Assembly (NCBI GenBank): GCA_024663395.1
Contig: JANFAH010000018.1
Coordinates: 1,054,001 to 1,118,000 of the forward strand
Origin: Pisolithus tinctorius
Lineage: Eukaryota > Basidiomycota > Agaricomycetes > Boletales > Pisolithaceae
DNA length: 64,000 bases
Direction: 5' to 3'
In this document: in pieces, positions 32,489-44,520 of the stretch
Layout of the letters: each line of letters opens with the position of its first letter
How positions within the stretch are numbered: position 1 is the stretch's first letter
Translations under genes and position numbers: made by a program
The notes under the pieces: model-generated
Database searches by the model: none
What the model saw: only the letters and a program-made list of their open reading frames with translations
What the model was told of the DNA's origin: nothing

Positions 32489-33494
32489 TCACAGAACTTC
32501 TAAGACCTTCGCCCAAATGTTCTCGGAGGAGATGTTAGTTCCAAGTCCTGGGGCAACAATCTCATTCCCTGCTGCAACCCTCTTGTATGTTCCATTTGAC
32601 TGCTGTACGAGAAGCAACATGTTGAATGGCTGTCCGAGGCGCGCAATCATCTCTAGTGCACGAGTGTAGTTGCCCAATGGGGCCACAGGCACAGTGGGTA
32701 ATGATGCAATTTCATCTGAATCATAGTTAGTATCAGACTCCAAATCATCACCCCAGGTAACTCCACTAATCAGACCTCGAATATGATGAATCCATGGATT
32801 CGCGAAGATGAATTTCTTTGCCTCGTGTAGTGGGAGATCATCTGCAGTTGTGAACTCCACATTTCCAAGTCCCGATACCCTGGCACGATAAAGCTCCTCA
32901 TTCTCGTTATATGGATTCTCGAAACTTTTCACAGAGAAGATGATGCATGGAAGGTGTAGATGTCAGGTTGCAAAGCGGGCGGGGGAAAGACAATTGATCT
33001 TATTGTATATAATCCGTGCCTCTTGCCAGGTCAACTTGTCATGTAATTCATTGATGCACTTTTCCATTTCTTCCCCTTCGAGTGGTGGAGGGTTGTAAGG
33101 AATTTGGCTGTAAATGGAAATGGAAGCCAGGAGACAACTGTTGTATGATGATGACTTCCCTGACCATGCAAGCACCATAACTTTGCCAGTGCGAGCCACA
33201 ATCTCCTCTAGGAGATGTCTGATAGTGTCGGATCCTTCACCATAGTGAGGCCTGATATCAGATTTGAATATGCCAATGAGAGAATATGTGGCATCCTCCT
33301 CGACCGTTGCACTACATGTCAAAGCAAGGCGAAGTTTCTTGTGCACCCCGAGATCGTCTGGAGAGAAGATGGTTCCATGGGGAATCTTGATAGCATCTGC
33401 TAGCTCTTGCATGATCTCCGGAGATTCCTTGTGGTTTGGGACAATATTGCCTAGGTATGGTTTCCATTCAGAGTCAGAAAAATAGTATTCTATG
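32489..33494 (-). pseudogene. C-terminal part of a WD40-TPR-HET gene
   Basis: The part following the HET domain in a family common in mushroom-forming fungi. Recognisable words: EYYFSDSEWKPYLG, SPEIMQELADAIKIPHGT, EEDATYSLIGIFKSDIRPH, VMVLAWSGKSSSYNSCL, then VSGLGNVEFTTADDLPLHE and the end KVLEVL. One TGA (near 32960) replaces an expected CGA between ARFAT and HLHLPCIIF. The PIF/Harbinger transposon begins a few bases beyond its 5' edge, and the upstream half of the same gene resumes at 44521. HET proteins trigger cell death in vegetative incompatibility; this one is broken. Confidence 0.75.
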
Positions 33495-33740
33495 TAAGCT
33501 GAAGGCATGCTCAATTACAGATGTCATCCAAAAAGTCATCAAGTTTGTCAAACTTATATTGAGGTTTCTGTCACTCAAAGCGAGACAGGCAGGGGTATGT
33601 GAGTGCATGTGAGGTAATGCTGCCTCTGGCTGCTCCAGCATGGGAATGACCAATTAGGCAAGTGGGGAGCTAGTCTCCGAGCCTCTGTGACATGCTACTG
33701 GACTCCGGCTCTGTAGTGAAGTTCGTACTAGGAACAACAG

Positions 33741-35245
33741 ATGGACTACAACTTCTACTCAGAATATGATACTCCAGCTCTTAGTCTCACTGAAGCACAC
33801 AGCTTCCAGCAACTCTATCCTCAAAATGCTATACAATCAGCTGAAAACAGGCAGCCAGCAAGCATATTCAGCCTCCCAGAGTTTGCAAGCAATGGTCGCT
33901 ATGTGCACAGTGGCAGTGGGACACTCACTGGTTCACACAGGCCTCAGCAGTCCATGGATGGTGATGGTCATACCTACCTGTCCTCCTTAGGCATGTTCCA
34001 GGAGGGTGAACACTACATGGACCATCAACAACACCATTGAAGTCATGGAAATGGCACAGACTGGTTCAATAGAAGGTAAAGTTTTCAATACTTCAATGGC
34101 ACACAAATCTCAACACCAGCATTTCCAGTCAAAATGACCAGCTCCATCCACACAGTGTGCACCAAGGGCAGGTTCTCAACCTGGAGACCCAATGCTATGA
34201 GAATGAACAATGGCAGACTTCTGTAAGTGAATGTACACTCACTGACTTTGATTTATTTATTTGAGATTTACCAGGCCTCTGGTCATGGACAACAGAATGA
34301 CCACCTTACAGTACAGGATTGCACCTATCCAAACACCATGAGCAATGACCCCGCTACATCACCATCACCATGCATAGCCCCCCTGAAACAGAAGCACACA
34401 TGCAATGAGAGCATGAGCCTTCCTGAGGGTGGGGAGGGTGTTAAGAGGATGCAAAAGGAAAACCAGCCACTTGCACAAGAGAATGGTGCCAGTACCAACA
34501 AAAAGCTGGTAAAACCAATGAAGCAACAGCACAAGGCAAAGTAGAAGGCCAATGGTGACAAAGCAATGGAGCAGTTTGAGTGGATGCAGGAAAAGGATCA
34601 TAACTGGACTGATGTTGATATGACACTCCTTTTGGAAGCACTTCTAGGCAGTGAGAGCACCTACTTCAATACTCTTGTTGTAAATGCCAAGCGTGCTTAT
34701 AAGAAGGTAACTTGGAACTATAGTTTACAATTACACACTGACTATATTTCCTTGTGTCGATGGCAGGTTGCTTCAGAGGTTTTTGGTGACCAGCAGCGCA
34801 CTGCAGAATCTGTCAGAGGGCATTACGAATGCCTGAGGAAATTTTTCTCATACATTCTCAATTATGAGTCAATCACAGGAAATGGAGGAGGAGATCCAGA
34901 TGTGGAGATACTTGATGAACAGATTGAAAATGCACAATGTGCAGGGAAGGATGTTGGAAATCTGTCAGGCACCATATTAAAGAAGTTCTATGGGCTGGGA
35001 TGGTATGAGCTGTTTAATGACAGGTGAGCAAGCAAATTATGTTTGCTTGAAGAGGAACTTAACAACGTACAGGCTTGGGGAACATCCAGGCCTCACACAA
35101 GAAGAGGTATTCCAGTCTGGATCACTGTCAGATGCTGTTGAGATCAACAGCAATGACAAAGATGACAGTGATTTTGAAGTGAAGATACAGGCCAATCCAT
35201 CAGCATCATGCAAATTTGAAAAACCTACATCATGAAAGCTCACTT
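33741..35245 (+). pseudogene. Myb/trihelix-like protein of the PIF/Harbinger transposon
   Basis: PIF elements carry a second protein that binds DNA and brings the transposase to the nucleus. Here a Ser/His/Gln-rich start (MDYNFYSEYD) is followed, after one or more introns, by a basic linker and the DNA-binding core (NWTDVDMTLLLEALLGSE ... VASEVFGDQQRTAESVRGHY) with an intron at about 34708-34766 (GTAACT to GGCAG). The region ends in FYGLGWYELFNDR and further acidic sequence. A TAG lies between the linker and the core (near 34542), and the first exon ends in a stop at 34040, so intron placement or decay is unresolved. Confidence 0.65.
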
Positions 35246-35629
35246 CCACCATGACACCTCCAGCAAGCAAAGGTAAAGTGGCAGTGCAGAAGGGCATCAC
35301 AGCACCACAACACTGATGCCAAACTTCTCACGGTGGGTTCAGCACAGAAGCTGCAGAGTTTTTTTCATCAAATGTTGAGTACTTGAGGTCTATGATGGAG
35401 TCAGAGAAGGAACACTTGATATTGCTACAGCAGAAGGAGGCCCAGGAGGAGAAGCAGCATGATCTTTTGATGGCAAAGGGAATTGCGGAGGTTAGGCAGG
35501 CAGAAACAGATGCAAAAGTGAGGCACGCATGAGAGGTTATGTTGATGGAAGGAATGCCAGAGGAGGACAAGGCCCATGCATGTGAAGTGCTACTTAACTA
35601 CTTCTCTATCAATCAGTAATCATCAGGTA

Positions 35630-36829
35630 TCATACTGGAAAGAGGTCATCTAATATTACATTCTGTCGCTGCTGACCAGCTTCCCTGAGCCACTCATCCA
35701 TCTCCCAAGCAGGAAGTGCTGTTCCAGCAGCTTGAATGTCATCAGCCTCTCCATAGCCACACAAATCCACATCATCAATATCACTGTTGTCGACCTCAGT
35801 ATTACTGTTTTCAAAGAAAGGAATGAGTTGTGGATGATCACCCAAGTCTATGCACAAGTTGTGCAGAGCAACCAGCGCCTCCACTGCTCAATAGGTATCG
35901 CCTATGTCCTGCTCTGGTGGCATGTCCTTCAGGCTTGGAAACTGGCCCTTCAGAAGGCCAAGGGAATGCTCGACTGTGATGCACTGTGAAGACAGTCGTC
36001 TGTTGAACTTCCAGCGACATTGCCTCTCCACAGGTGGCTGTGTATTGACCTCAGGCTCCATGAATGGGCAGAGAATATATGGTGATGATGGATAACCTAG
36101 TGGCCCATCAGCACACCCAAAACATGATGACTAGATAACTATACCTTTATCTGCAAGCAATAAAGCATTGTCTCAAAGGTAGTGAGAGTGCTGTTGCCAG
36201 ATATGTGACTTCTTCCACATCATCACATCAGATACTGATCCAGGCCATCCAAGCTCAACTGCAGTGAAACAGCACTCATGATCAATGATGGCTTGAACAT
36301 TTAACTTGTAACAAGGTGAGCACAAGACATTGCAAGAATTATATCAATGCACTGCAGGAAATTTCTTCTGGCACATAAAAGAGAAGCCATTGTGCTCTGG
36401 CATCTGTGTTAAGCGGATGAGTGTGCCATCCAGCATCCCAATGCAGTTTGGGATGCCAGAACGATCCATAACATGCCTCACAATTTCCTGATGGCGCTCT
36501 TCATTGCCCCATGTCACAACTTTGAGGCCAAGTTCCCTCAAGGCACATACTACTTGCCTACAGTAAAGGAAGACAGTGCCAAAACCAATCCCTAGCTTGT
36601 GTGTGGCCTGCATGGGATTTGCACCCAATATCCCATAATGAAGAAGGAAACAAGCAAGTTGAAAGCACACTGGCTGTTGTGGCTTTGTTCCAGTGGATTC
36701 AAAGATCAGATTTTTCTCCAACATGTGCACCAAGCGATCAAATGTAGTATGGCCCATCCTGCTCAGTCTATCAGGATCCATCAGTGATGGAAATGGACAT
36801 GACTCACTGGTATTCATGGTGGAAATCAT
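35630..36829 (-). pseudogene. PIF/Harbinger DDE transposase
   Basis: Cuts and pastes the element. From the start: a helix-turn-helix-like part (FLLHYGILGANPMQATHKLG), first catalytic Asp in IGMLDGTLI, second in ELGWPGSVSD followed by DNALLLADKG, and the Glu in VEHSLGLLKGQF, then VALHNLC and an acidic end. An intron probably lies at about 36290-36330. Two TGA codons (before DNALLL and before AVEALVALH) stand where Arg is expected, and another break lies near 36100. The complete catalytic triad can still be read, so decay is moderate. Confidence 0.82.
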
Positions 36830-37496
36830 GATCTGGCCAGCTCAGAGACAACTCAAAAAATTCATTACACTTCTGCCATTGATTGTAAGGGCCACAAAGA
36901 ATCAGTGGTGATAGTAACCCAGAGAGAACATAGAGCCCCATGCTTGTCCTAAAAAAAAAAGTGAGACTTGTAGATCATGTTCTTCCGACTTGGCATCTTG
37001 TCTGCCTTTGAGATCCTGCTGAATTTGAGCTCATTCTTGCCTTGACTCTGCCAGCATGCATGCATGTGCAGAATACAATGCAAGCAGATCACTGGCATCC
37101 TGTTGTCATAGTCGCCCCGCACACAGCATGTGGTGAGCATTGAACATTGAGATAGACCAGCGCTCGAGTCTTTGTTGATAAGCATTGCCACATCAGTGCT
37201 CTTGCCTAAACAGGCCTCAGAGTGGCCGGAGCCAGCATTACCTCACCTGCACTCGCATAGCCCTGCCTGTCTCACTTCGAGTGACAGAAACCTCAATATA
37301 AGTTTGACAAACTTGACAACTTTTTGGATGACATCTGCAATTGAGCATGCCTTGAGTCATGAAGTGTGACATAGAATGTAGTCCATGTTCAAGTAAGCAA
37401 AGTGGTTCATGTGCCTTGCCTCAGCCCACTTTGCCATGTGCAGAACCTGCACCTCCAGCCCTCATATACCGTCTCTGATCCTTTTTGCCTTTCGTC

Positions 37497-39151
37497 ATGA
37501 GTACTGGAATGGAGGACCCCAATCAGGCAGTCCAACCTGACTTCTCTACTGCTGAGTACAATGAAGCATGATTATGACTAATCAGTGACACTGTAGACGA
37601 TGCTCAAGCAGCCCATATTCTCAGATCCCTCTGGGAAATTAACAACAACAGGGAGAAAGTGATCTGGGCAGCATGCAAAGCTGAGGAAATGTGCAGAGCA
37701 CAGGAAGCAGAGGAGCACGCTGCTGAAGAACGAGCTGAACTACAATGCCGTGCATGCGAGGAAGAAGAAGCACTATGACTCGAGGAGCACAAGAAATACA
37801 AGGCCAAGTTCATGCCCATCTGCAACATCAAAGCCCCCACTGGGCCAGTTAACATCCCTGCCCCCTATGCCTCTCACAAACTCCTCAAGGGAGAGTATTG
37901 TGAACTCTACTTTTTCACTAATGCCGGGCTTGCTGAAGCAGAATCCTTTAACCCATCAGTCGACAATGAAGCCCTAACACTGCTAAAGACAGACAATGGC
38001 CAACACCTCTGGGTCCCTGCTTCAGCCACCAGGGACAAGGTGTCCATCATCAAAGACAAAGACCTTACCTGGGAACAGTTTGGAGAAGTGGCTCTCTGTA
38101 TGGTGGAAGCAATGAGGAATCATGACTGGCCAGAAGAAAGTGTGCAGATGCACATTGACTTCTGGATGGCCCTTGAGAGCCACCCATGGTGCCACTCTCC
38201 TTGAGAGCACTACAAGCATGCCCTACTTCTTTACCAGAGCCAACAGCACCAGCACTGGCACAGATCCAATCTGGGCTCATATAGATGGTTGCTAGCAGAG
38301 CTGAATGAAGAGCTGCTCAACACAGCAAAGGACAAGATCCTGGACAATGAGAGGACCAAGCAGCTGGAGAACCTCCACAAGGTATGTCTGCACCCTCGTT
38401 CGACTCATTCATCAGCTAATAGACAGATATCCTCCATGGAATTGCTCCTCATCCTCCCCATTGCCCAAACAGGAACCCAATTATACTACTATACCACCCA
38501 GCACCATGTCCATGGATCATCCACTCCCCCAGCATCATGTCCATTGATCACCCCAACCCCCACCAGCATCACATCTGCTGATCATCCTTCCCCTCCCCAG
38601 CATCATGCCCATTGATCACATAATCCACACTGGCATCACATCTGCCAACCACATGAATCCACTCATGAATCCATCCTCAAACTCCACACCCCCCCCCCAA
38701 TCACCTGACACCATGTCTGCATACCAAATCTTCCACCTCCTCTCATGCCTAACTAACAGGTCAACGAACACTTCGCAGCCATTGCAAACAATGCAGCTGC
38801 CTCAGGAGGCTATGGGAGAGCCCCCAGCAGACACAAGTGCCCCCTTTCCCCCTCCTATGGAGGCTCATTGCATGATCAAACAGATCACAAGAGACAGAGA
38901 TTGTTTTGGAGCAGCAGCTTCCCTGACTCCCATCCCCTCCCAGCATGTGCAGTCTGTCTCGGATGCCACTGCCACCTTGTCATTGAATGCAGAGCTGCCC
39001 ACACATGGGACAAGAAACACAAGACCTTCACAGAAAGAATCCACAAGGCGCTCTTTGCCAAAGATGGCTGATGCATCTGCACAAAATGGCAATGGGAAGA
39101 AGGATGTGCAGAGCATCATGATGCCAGACATTTCTGCTCAGGATGTGGAGT
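37497..39151 (+). pseudogene. Gag-like ORF of the DIRS-like element
   Basis: Starts MSTGMEDPNQAVQPDF, then a long charged helix (AEEHAAEERAELQ ... LEEHKKYKAKF), a conserved globular part (NIPAPYASHKLLKGEYCELY, LTWEQFGEVALCMVEAMRNH) and, after a probable intron (38382-38471, GTATGT to AACAG), a Cys/His-rich end (CAVCLGCHCHLVIEC ... HFCSGCGVTSHGAQRCP) that looks like two zinc knuckles. At least four TGA codons replace Arg codons (for example after YNEA and EEEEAL), and the first part also holds a frame change before the Cys-rich end. Confidence 0.7.
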
Positions 39152-39159
39152 GACATCTC

Positions 39160-42100
39160 ATGGAGCTCAGAGATGTCCTTGAGCACAGACAGTCACAGCC
39201 AACAACACTGTATAAAGTGGAAGCATGGAGCCGAGAGCTCCGAGAGCATAATTTACTGGAACACTTTAGTAGAATCCCAGAGGGCCTTCGCTGGGGCTTC
39301 ATTGTAAATTTTCCCCCAATCGCACATACCCAATCCCCCCCCAACAGAGATTCAGTTTCAACCTACAACAACAAGTTTAATAAGATTGTTCATAAGGAGA
39401 TTGAGAAAAATCATTTCATAGGCCCGTTTCCACTTGAAACTATCGAAACCTTAATAGGCACCTTCCAATCCTCCCCACTTTCCATAATCCCCAAACCTGA
39501 CCACCTGGGCAAATATTGCCTCATTCAAAACTTCTCTTTCCCACATGCTACCAGCCTGTCCAATCCCAATCCTTCCATCAATTCCTATGTAAATGCACAC
39601 AACTTCCCAACCACATGGGGAAAATTTTCCATAGTATATGCCTTAATCGCCTGCCTCCCCCCAGGATCGGAAGCTGCGACATGCGATGTAGCAGAAGCCT
39701 ACCACACAGTGCCCCTCCACCCATCACAATGGCAAGCAAGCATAGTATGTATATCAGACATGCATGGTTGCATAGATACATGTGTAGTGTTTGGGGAAAC
39801 CCCCTCCTCAGGCATCTATGGACACATGGCTGATGCAGGCTCAGAGATCCTTAGACACCATGGCATCAGGCCCCTAGACAAATGGGTAGATGACCATATC
39901 TTCCTGTGAATCAGACAAGAGTTCTTGGCAGAATACAACAAATTGAGGGAGCTCTGGAGTGCAGAGATCACTGTGCACTTCCCCAACCCACAACAAGCAG
40001 GAGCACATATCTGGTACCAAGGAAGAACCCTTGACAACAACATGCCTGAAGAATTTAATGAAGACTGCTCACAACCCATACAAGACCTTGTGTGCAACTC
40101 CCCCAGATCGGCTCATGATGCTCTTTTCTCTTACAGCTTTGAAGACATCGACTCATTATCTGAAACTCTCAGCATACCCTGGGAGCACTCCAAAGATCAA
40201 CCCTTCAGTCACACAACCACATACATCAGCTTCCAATGGAATCTCAAAGAATACATAGTAGCACTCAGCCTGAGCAAAACCACCAAGTACCTCAAGGCGA
40301 TCCATGAATGGCGCAAACACCCAGCACATGTACTACAAGATGTAAAAGAATTGTATGGCAAACTCTTGCATGCCAGCGCAGCCTTGCCATGCAGCAGAGT
40401 GTACCTAACAGGGCTAGAAGCGATGCTGAAAGTCGGTGCTCAAAAGCCTTTCCTTCCCCATCGGGCTGACAAAAGGGTAGCCAACAACTTAGACTGGTGG
40501 ACAGACAGACTGCAGAACAGCGATGTCAAGTGTCCAATCCTCCCCCCTCACCCCTTCATCAACATTGCTGCCTATTCTGATGCTAGCTCTGGGATTGGCA
40601 TTGGCATCATGATCGGGGAGAGATGGAGAGCCTGGAGACTCATACCTGGATGGCACTGTCACACACCAAAGGTGTTGTGGACATGGTTACAGCTGACTCT
40701 GCCTAACTCATTGACGAGTTGTGCACAATGCCCAAGCATGCAGATGAAGACTAAAGGCCTCATGCGTAGAAAGACTGTTGGACATTAACAGTCATCCTTT
40801 GCACAAGAATGAGTCATCAGTGCTAAAGAGAAAAGAGGAAGCAAGTTAAGTGCACATTAAAGGTTTTTAGTGCCCATGTATGGCATTCCGGTTTTCATCA
40901 TGTCTCCATCATTTCCAGAGATATCAACTCCGTTCCCACACTCGCTTGAAGCGCTCAGCCCCACGATTCTTCCTTCCAAATTTGGAGAGGATCCTTGCAC
41001 CCTACATGTTTCTACAGCACTCCATCCATCAGACGCTCATTTTTCTAGGTCCATCAATCATGGCCACCTCTTTGTCGATCATCTCACTTGTCTCATTTGC
41101 CAGAGACAGTGGCTACGTATATCTGCCAGGCATTCCCACCAGCTTCCATCCTGAAGCCCCCTGGTTCATCCTGTTGTTGTCAGCCCCATCTCATCCCATG
41201 CAGCTTGGACAGCATGTTCTCCTTGTCAGTATGACTTCCAGAAGGATGTTCTTTGGTCACCTCAGGTCTGTCACTCGGTTAGAAAGGTCTTATGTGGTCG
41301 TTTCAGTCTCCCTGGTTGATGAAGCATATGGATCATTCCTCCCTGCTCCCTGCACCGTCTTTATTCCAATCTTGTCCATCATTCTTCCCACATTGTGACA
41401 GCTGCAGTATAAATCTACTGTCCTCCAGCCTCCCTGATTGCATTCATGATGAGTATGACATGCATCTTGCCTTCTTACTGCAAGATCCAGCAGAAGACAT
41501 CCCCCCTTCTCCTCCTCCTCTGTCAGAGCCCCATTCATGAAGTTTTTGTTAACTTCACTGAGAGGATGGAAGGGTGGGAGACACAATCGCATATGCTCTC
41601 ATTGCCCCACAGACCCCCAATGCCCTAGCCCCCTTTGACACCTGACTCATGCCCTTCAATTCTGGAATTAATACTTCCCTATCTGGAAACACTGTCCATC
41701 TGTCATGCTGTCTTTGGATCTAGAGATGTCTCTGCCAAGATCTAACTTGCATCGCCACCCCCTAATGTGATATCAGTGCACTTACTCAGTTTCTGATTCT
41801 ATTTGACTCATTTTGTGATGTTTTGACTATCCTTGACTCATTCATTGCCAATACTTACCAATCTTCTTTGCTTGCTTACTTATCATTTCTTGCTTACTCA
41901 TCATGATTACTCAGTCCTTACTCATTACTTACCAAGTGTTTGTGCCCTGTTTGTCACAAGCTGTGCTCCCCCCTCAGTATATAAACCCCCATGTACTTAG
42001 CTACCAAGAAGCAATTCAGAATCAATCCAGAAGTCAGCTCAGCTCAGCATATCTCATTGTCGACAGTTGAGGCTCATTCGGAAGAGTCTATCTGTCTTCA

Positions 42101-43041
42101 TTTATATCATTGGTAGTTGAGGCTCCATCAAGGGTCTATCTACCTTCATTCATTCATCTGAAGTATCATCTGTGCTCTGTCAGCACACCTGCTTAGTCAT
42201 CCATCCACTCCTGTGTAACTTGTCATCAACTTGTGCCAGGAGCAAGTCTTATCAAAGTCCATCATCCCAAGTCCTTTTGGCTGAACACCTTCACTCTGTT
42301 CAGCATCCCCCATCCAATCATCACTTGCTTGTCTCCTCCTGCATAACTCATCGTTGACTTGCACTAAGAGCACCCTCCCATTGAAGTTTCCCCCTCTTAG
42401 GTTTCTGCTCTCCAGGTTCTGCGGAGGCAATCCACCACTCACACATTATTTGTCTTTGGTGTTGGAGTTGTTTGGTTTATACCAGCAATCCACACTTTGA
42501 CTCACAGCGCTCAACCTGAAATGGCCCCAGAGACATCAGATGGGCAGAAGCCATCATTTTCAAATTCCTGGTCCACACAATTGATCTCATCTGCCCTCAG
42601 AGTGCAACCTTCATTGCCTATGGAGACAACTCAGGGATCATTGAAGGCTGGAAGAACGGTCGCCATCACAATGCCAAAGTCAACGAAGTCTTCAAGTGTG
42701 TCCACACCATCATCGCTGATTCCACTCACATTGTGCAGATCCACACAGAGTACATCCCCACTGGAAACAACCCTGCCAACGATCTGTCAAGAGGAATATA
42801 CAGTTCCCCCCACCTTCTCCTCCCTCAGATCGCTATCCCAGCTCACCTACAGCAATATGTCATCGATGCCTCTGAACCCCCCACCCCCACCAAACTCAGA
42901 CTCAGACAAGAAGGCACCTACCCAGCCCCAGCAGCAAAAATCATTGACTGTGCTCGTTGCCTCCTCGAAGCAGCAGAGAACAGACGTGCATCAGCTGCAT
43001 GCAAGGACGACTACATACAGCAGGCCTTGTTTGCCTGCTAA
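39160..43041 (+). pseudogene. Reverse transcriptase-RNase H of the DIRS-like element, split by an LTR
   Basis: Reverse transcriptase: VEAWSRELREHNLLEHF, PLSIIPKPDHLGKY, CDVAEAYHTVPLHPSQW and the catalytic box DKWVDDHIFL, here intact. A TGA follows (39907-39909), an expected CGA. The RNase H part begins AAYSDASSGIGIGIMIGE and is cut after RLIPGW by an X LTR (40657-42506). Beyond it the domain resumes (IRWAEAI, FIAYGDNSGIIEGW, EYIPTGNNPANDLSRG). Removing the LTR and one copy of its duplication restores an open junction except for one TGA. Confidence 0.85.
40657..42506 (+). mobile_element. Solo LTR of family X, copy 2
   Basis: 1850 bases with the same ends as copy 3. Flanks are GCAC (40653-40656) and GCGC (42507-42510), a 4-base duplication altered by one CpG to CpA change. 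It lies within RNase H of the DIRS-like element, proving it inserted later. TATA box at about 41978. Its ORF is broken by a TGA and an extra base. Confidence 0.88.
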
Positions 43042-43109
43042 TGGAGGGCAATGCTGTCATTTCAATGCACCCCTCCCAAGCTCTGAAAACCCACAGCAGC
43101 CCCTCACCA

Positions 43110-44253
43110 CAAACCTGTGCCCTTACAGACCAGGACTAACCCCTCTGCCCTCCCCCCTGTGCCCCCACTGCTTAGCCAGAGAGCACCTAAGGCTGTGGCT
43201 CCCATCTGCCACCAATGCATGAGTAGCAGCAGGAATGGAACAAGATGGCTCACACCCCATCACGGAGGCACAATTGAATCACATCCTAGAGGTAATCAGG
43301 GCCTCCTGGGCAGAAAAGACCAAAGAAGCATATGGAGCCAGACTATTAGCATACCACATTTACTGTGACATGCATAATCTCACAGAAACCCAATGCACTC
43401 CCATTTCAGCAACAACATTGCTTGCTTTCCTATCCAGCTGTGCTGGCTCCTACTCTGGCTCAGCCTTAGCAAACTTTGCAGCAGGTCTGAGAGCCTGGCA
43501 CTTACTGCATGGCCTGCCCTGGAACATAAACCAAGAAGAGCTGCACACAATCCTCAAAGGGGCATCATGCCAAGCGCCCCCCCCCCACGAGCCCTTCACA
43601 GTTGAAACCCTTGAATTGTTCCATTCAGTTATGGATCTCAAAAACCCAAAGGATGCTGCCATCTTCGTGTGCATCACTACAACATTCTACTGCATGGCCA
43701 GGCTTGGAGAATTCACAGTATCATCAATAAAACACTTTGACCCAATGAAACACATCACATGAGCAGATGTGAAGCACTTACACGACCTCAACAGCCTCCC
43801 AGTCACCAAGTTTCGCATCCCATGCACCAAGACATCTCTGAGGGGAGAGGACGTACAATGCGTGCCAGCAGAAGGCATTACTAACCCCATCAATGCACTG
43901 GAAAACCATATACAAGTCAACAAAGCTGAACTGGGTGCACACCTCTTCGTGTGGAAGCACCCCACAGGAGGCCTCTGCCCCTTATCCAAGGCAGAAGTCA
44001 CCAAATGCATCGCTACACTGGCAGAGGAACATGGCCTCCCTCACCTCAGAGGACATAGCCTGAGGATAGGCAGGACACTACACTATCTGCTTCAAGGAGT
44101 TCCATTCGATGTCATCAAAACAATTGGAAGATGGGTGAGTGACACCTTCACACTGTACTTATGCTGACACACAATGATCCTAGTGCCATACCTCAATGAC
44201 AAACCAGCCCTCCTGGAGCACTTCATGCATTACACTATGCCCCCAGTGTGTTA
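43110..44253 (+). pseudogene. Tyrosine recombinase of the DIRS-like element
   Basis: Integrates the circular DNA copy by site-specific recombination. The N-terminal SAM-like part (SWAEKTKEAYGARLLAYHIY) is followed by the catalytic core: first Arg in MARLGEF, the H-x-x-R box in HSLRIGRT, GRW, and the nucleophile Tyr in FTLYL. TGA codons before VAAGME, at about 43760 and after LYLC replace expected Arg codons; the Cys of LYLC is itself a likely CGC to TGC change. About 360 codons in all, a normal size. Confidence 0.85.
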
Positions 44254-44520
44254 ACGTGGGGCACACAGACCATGAGTAGCCACCTCCTTTCTTTTCAGGG
44301 CTCAGAGCTTTGCTGCTTGCGTCGCTGGCTCCTAAATGGAGGGACACAGCTCACTCTTCGCCCCAGATCCAGGTTCTCCTCCAGGCTGGAAAACCCATCG
44401 GGTTTTCACCCACTCCCCCATAGTTGTCACCAGTACCCTCTCTTTCCCCCTTAGCACTAGATACTTAGCATGCTCTTGCTCCCTCATCTGTAACAAAGCG
44501 TCAAAGCACATGGAGATGAC

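Larger units (their letters stand above)
33503..37352. mobile_element. PIF/Harbinger DNA transposon
   Basis: 3850 bases with long terminal inverted repeats (33503 to ~33630 and ~37225 to 37352, starting AGGCATGCTCAATT, roughly 90 percent alike by eye) and a 3-base target duplication TGA (33500-33502, 37353-37355), the size expected for this superfamily. It has the two usual genes in convergent order: a Myb/trihelix-like DNA-binding protein on the plus strand and a DDE transposase on the minus strand. Both show stops. Confidence 0.9.
37356..44520 (+). mobile_element. DIRS-like tyrosine-recombinase retrotransposon
   Basis: Three modules in order on the plus strand: a gag-like ORF, reverse transcriptase with RNase H, and a tyrosine recombinase in place of a DDE integrase, which defines DIRS/Ngaro-type elements. 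Ends are set by where the HET gene stops and resumes; the split direct repeats typical of the group were not identified. An X LTR is inserted in RNase H. Many TGA-for-CGA stops. Confidence 0.85.

Noticed and set aside
37356..37496. HET coding sequence continuing to the right of the PIF/Harbinger transposon
   Set aside because: A frame (FYVTLHDS) joins in phase, but the family's sequence upstream of EYYFSDSEW is found at 44521 and not here, so this is probably the leading edge of the DIRS-like element.
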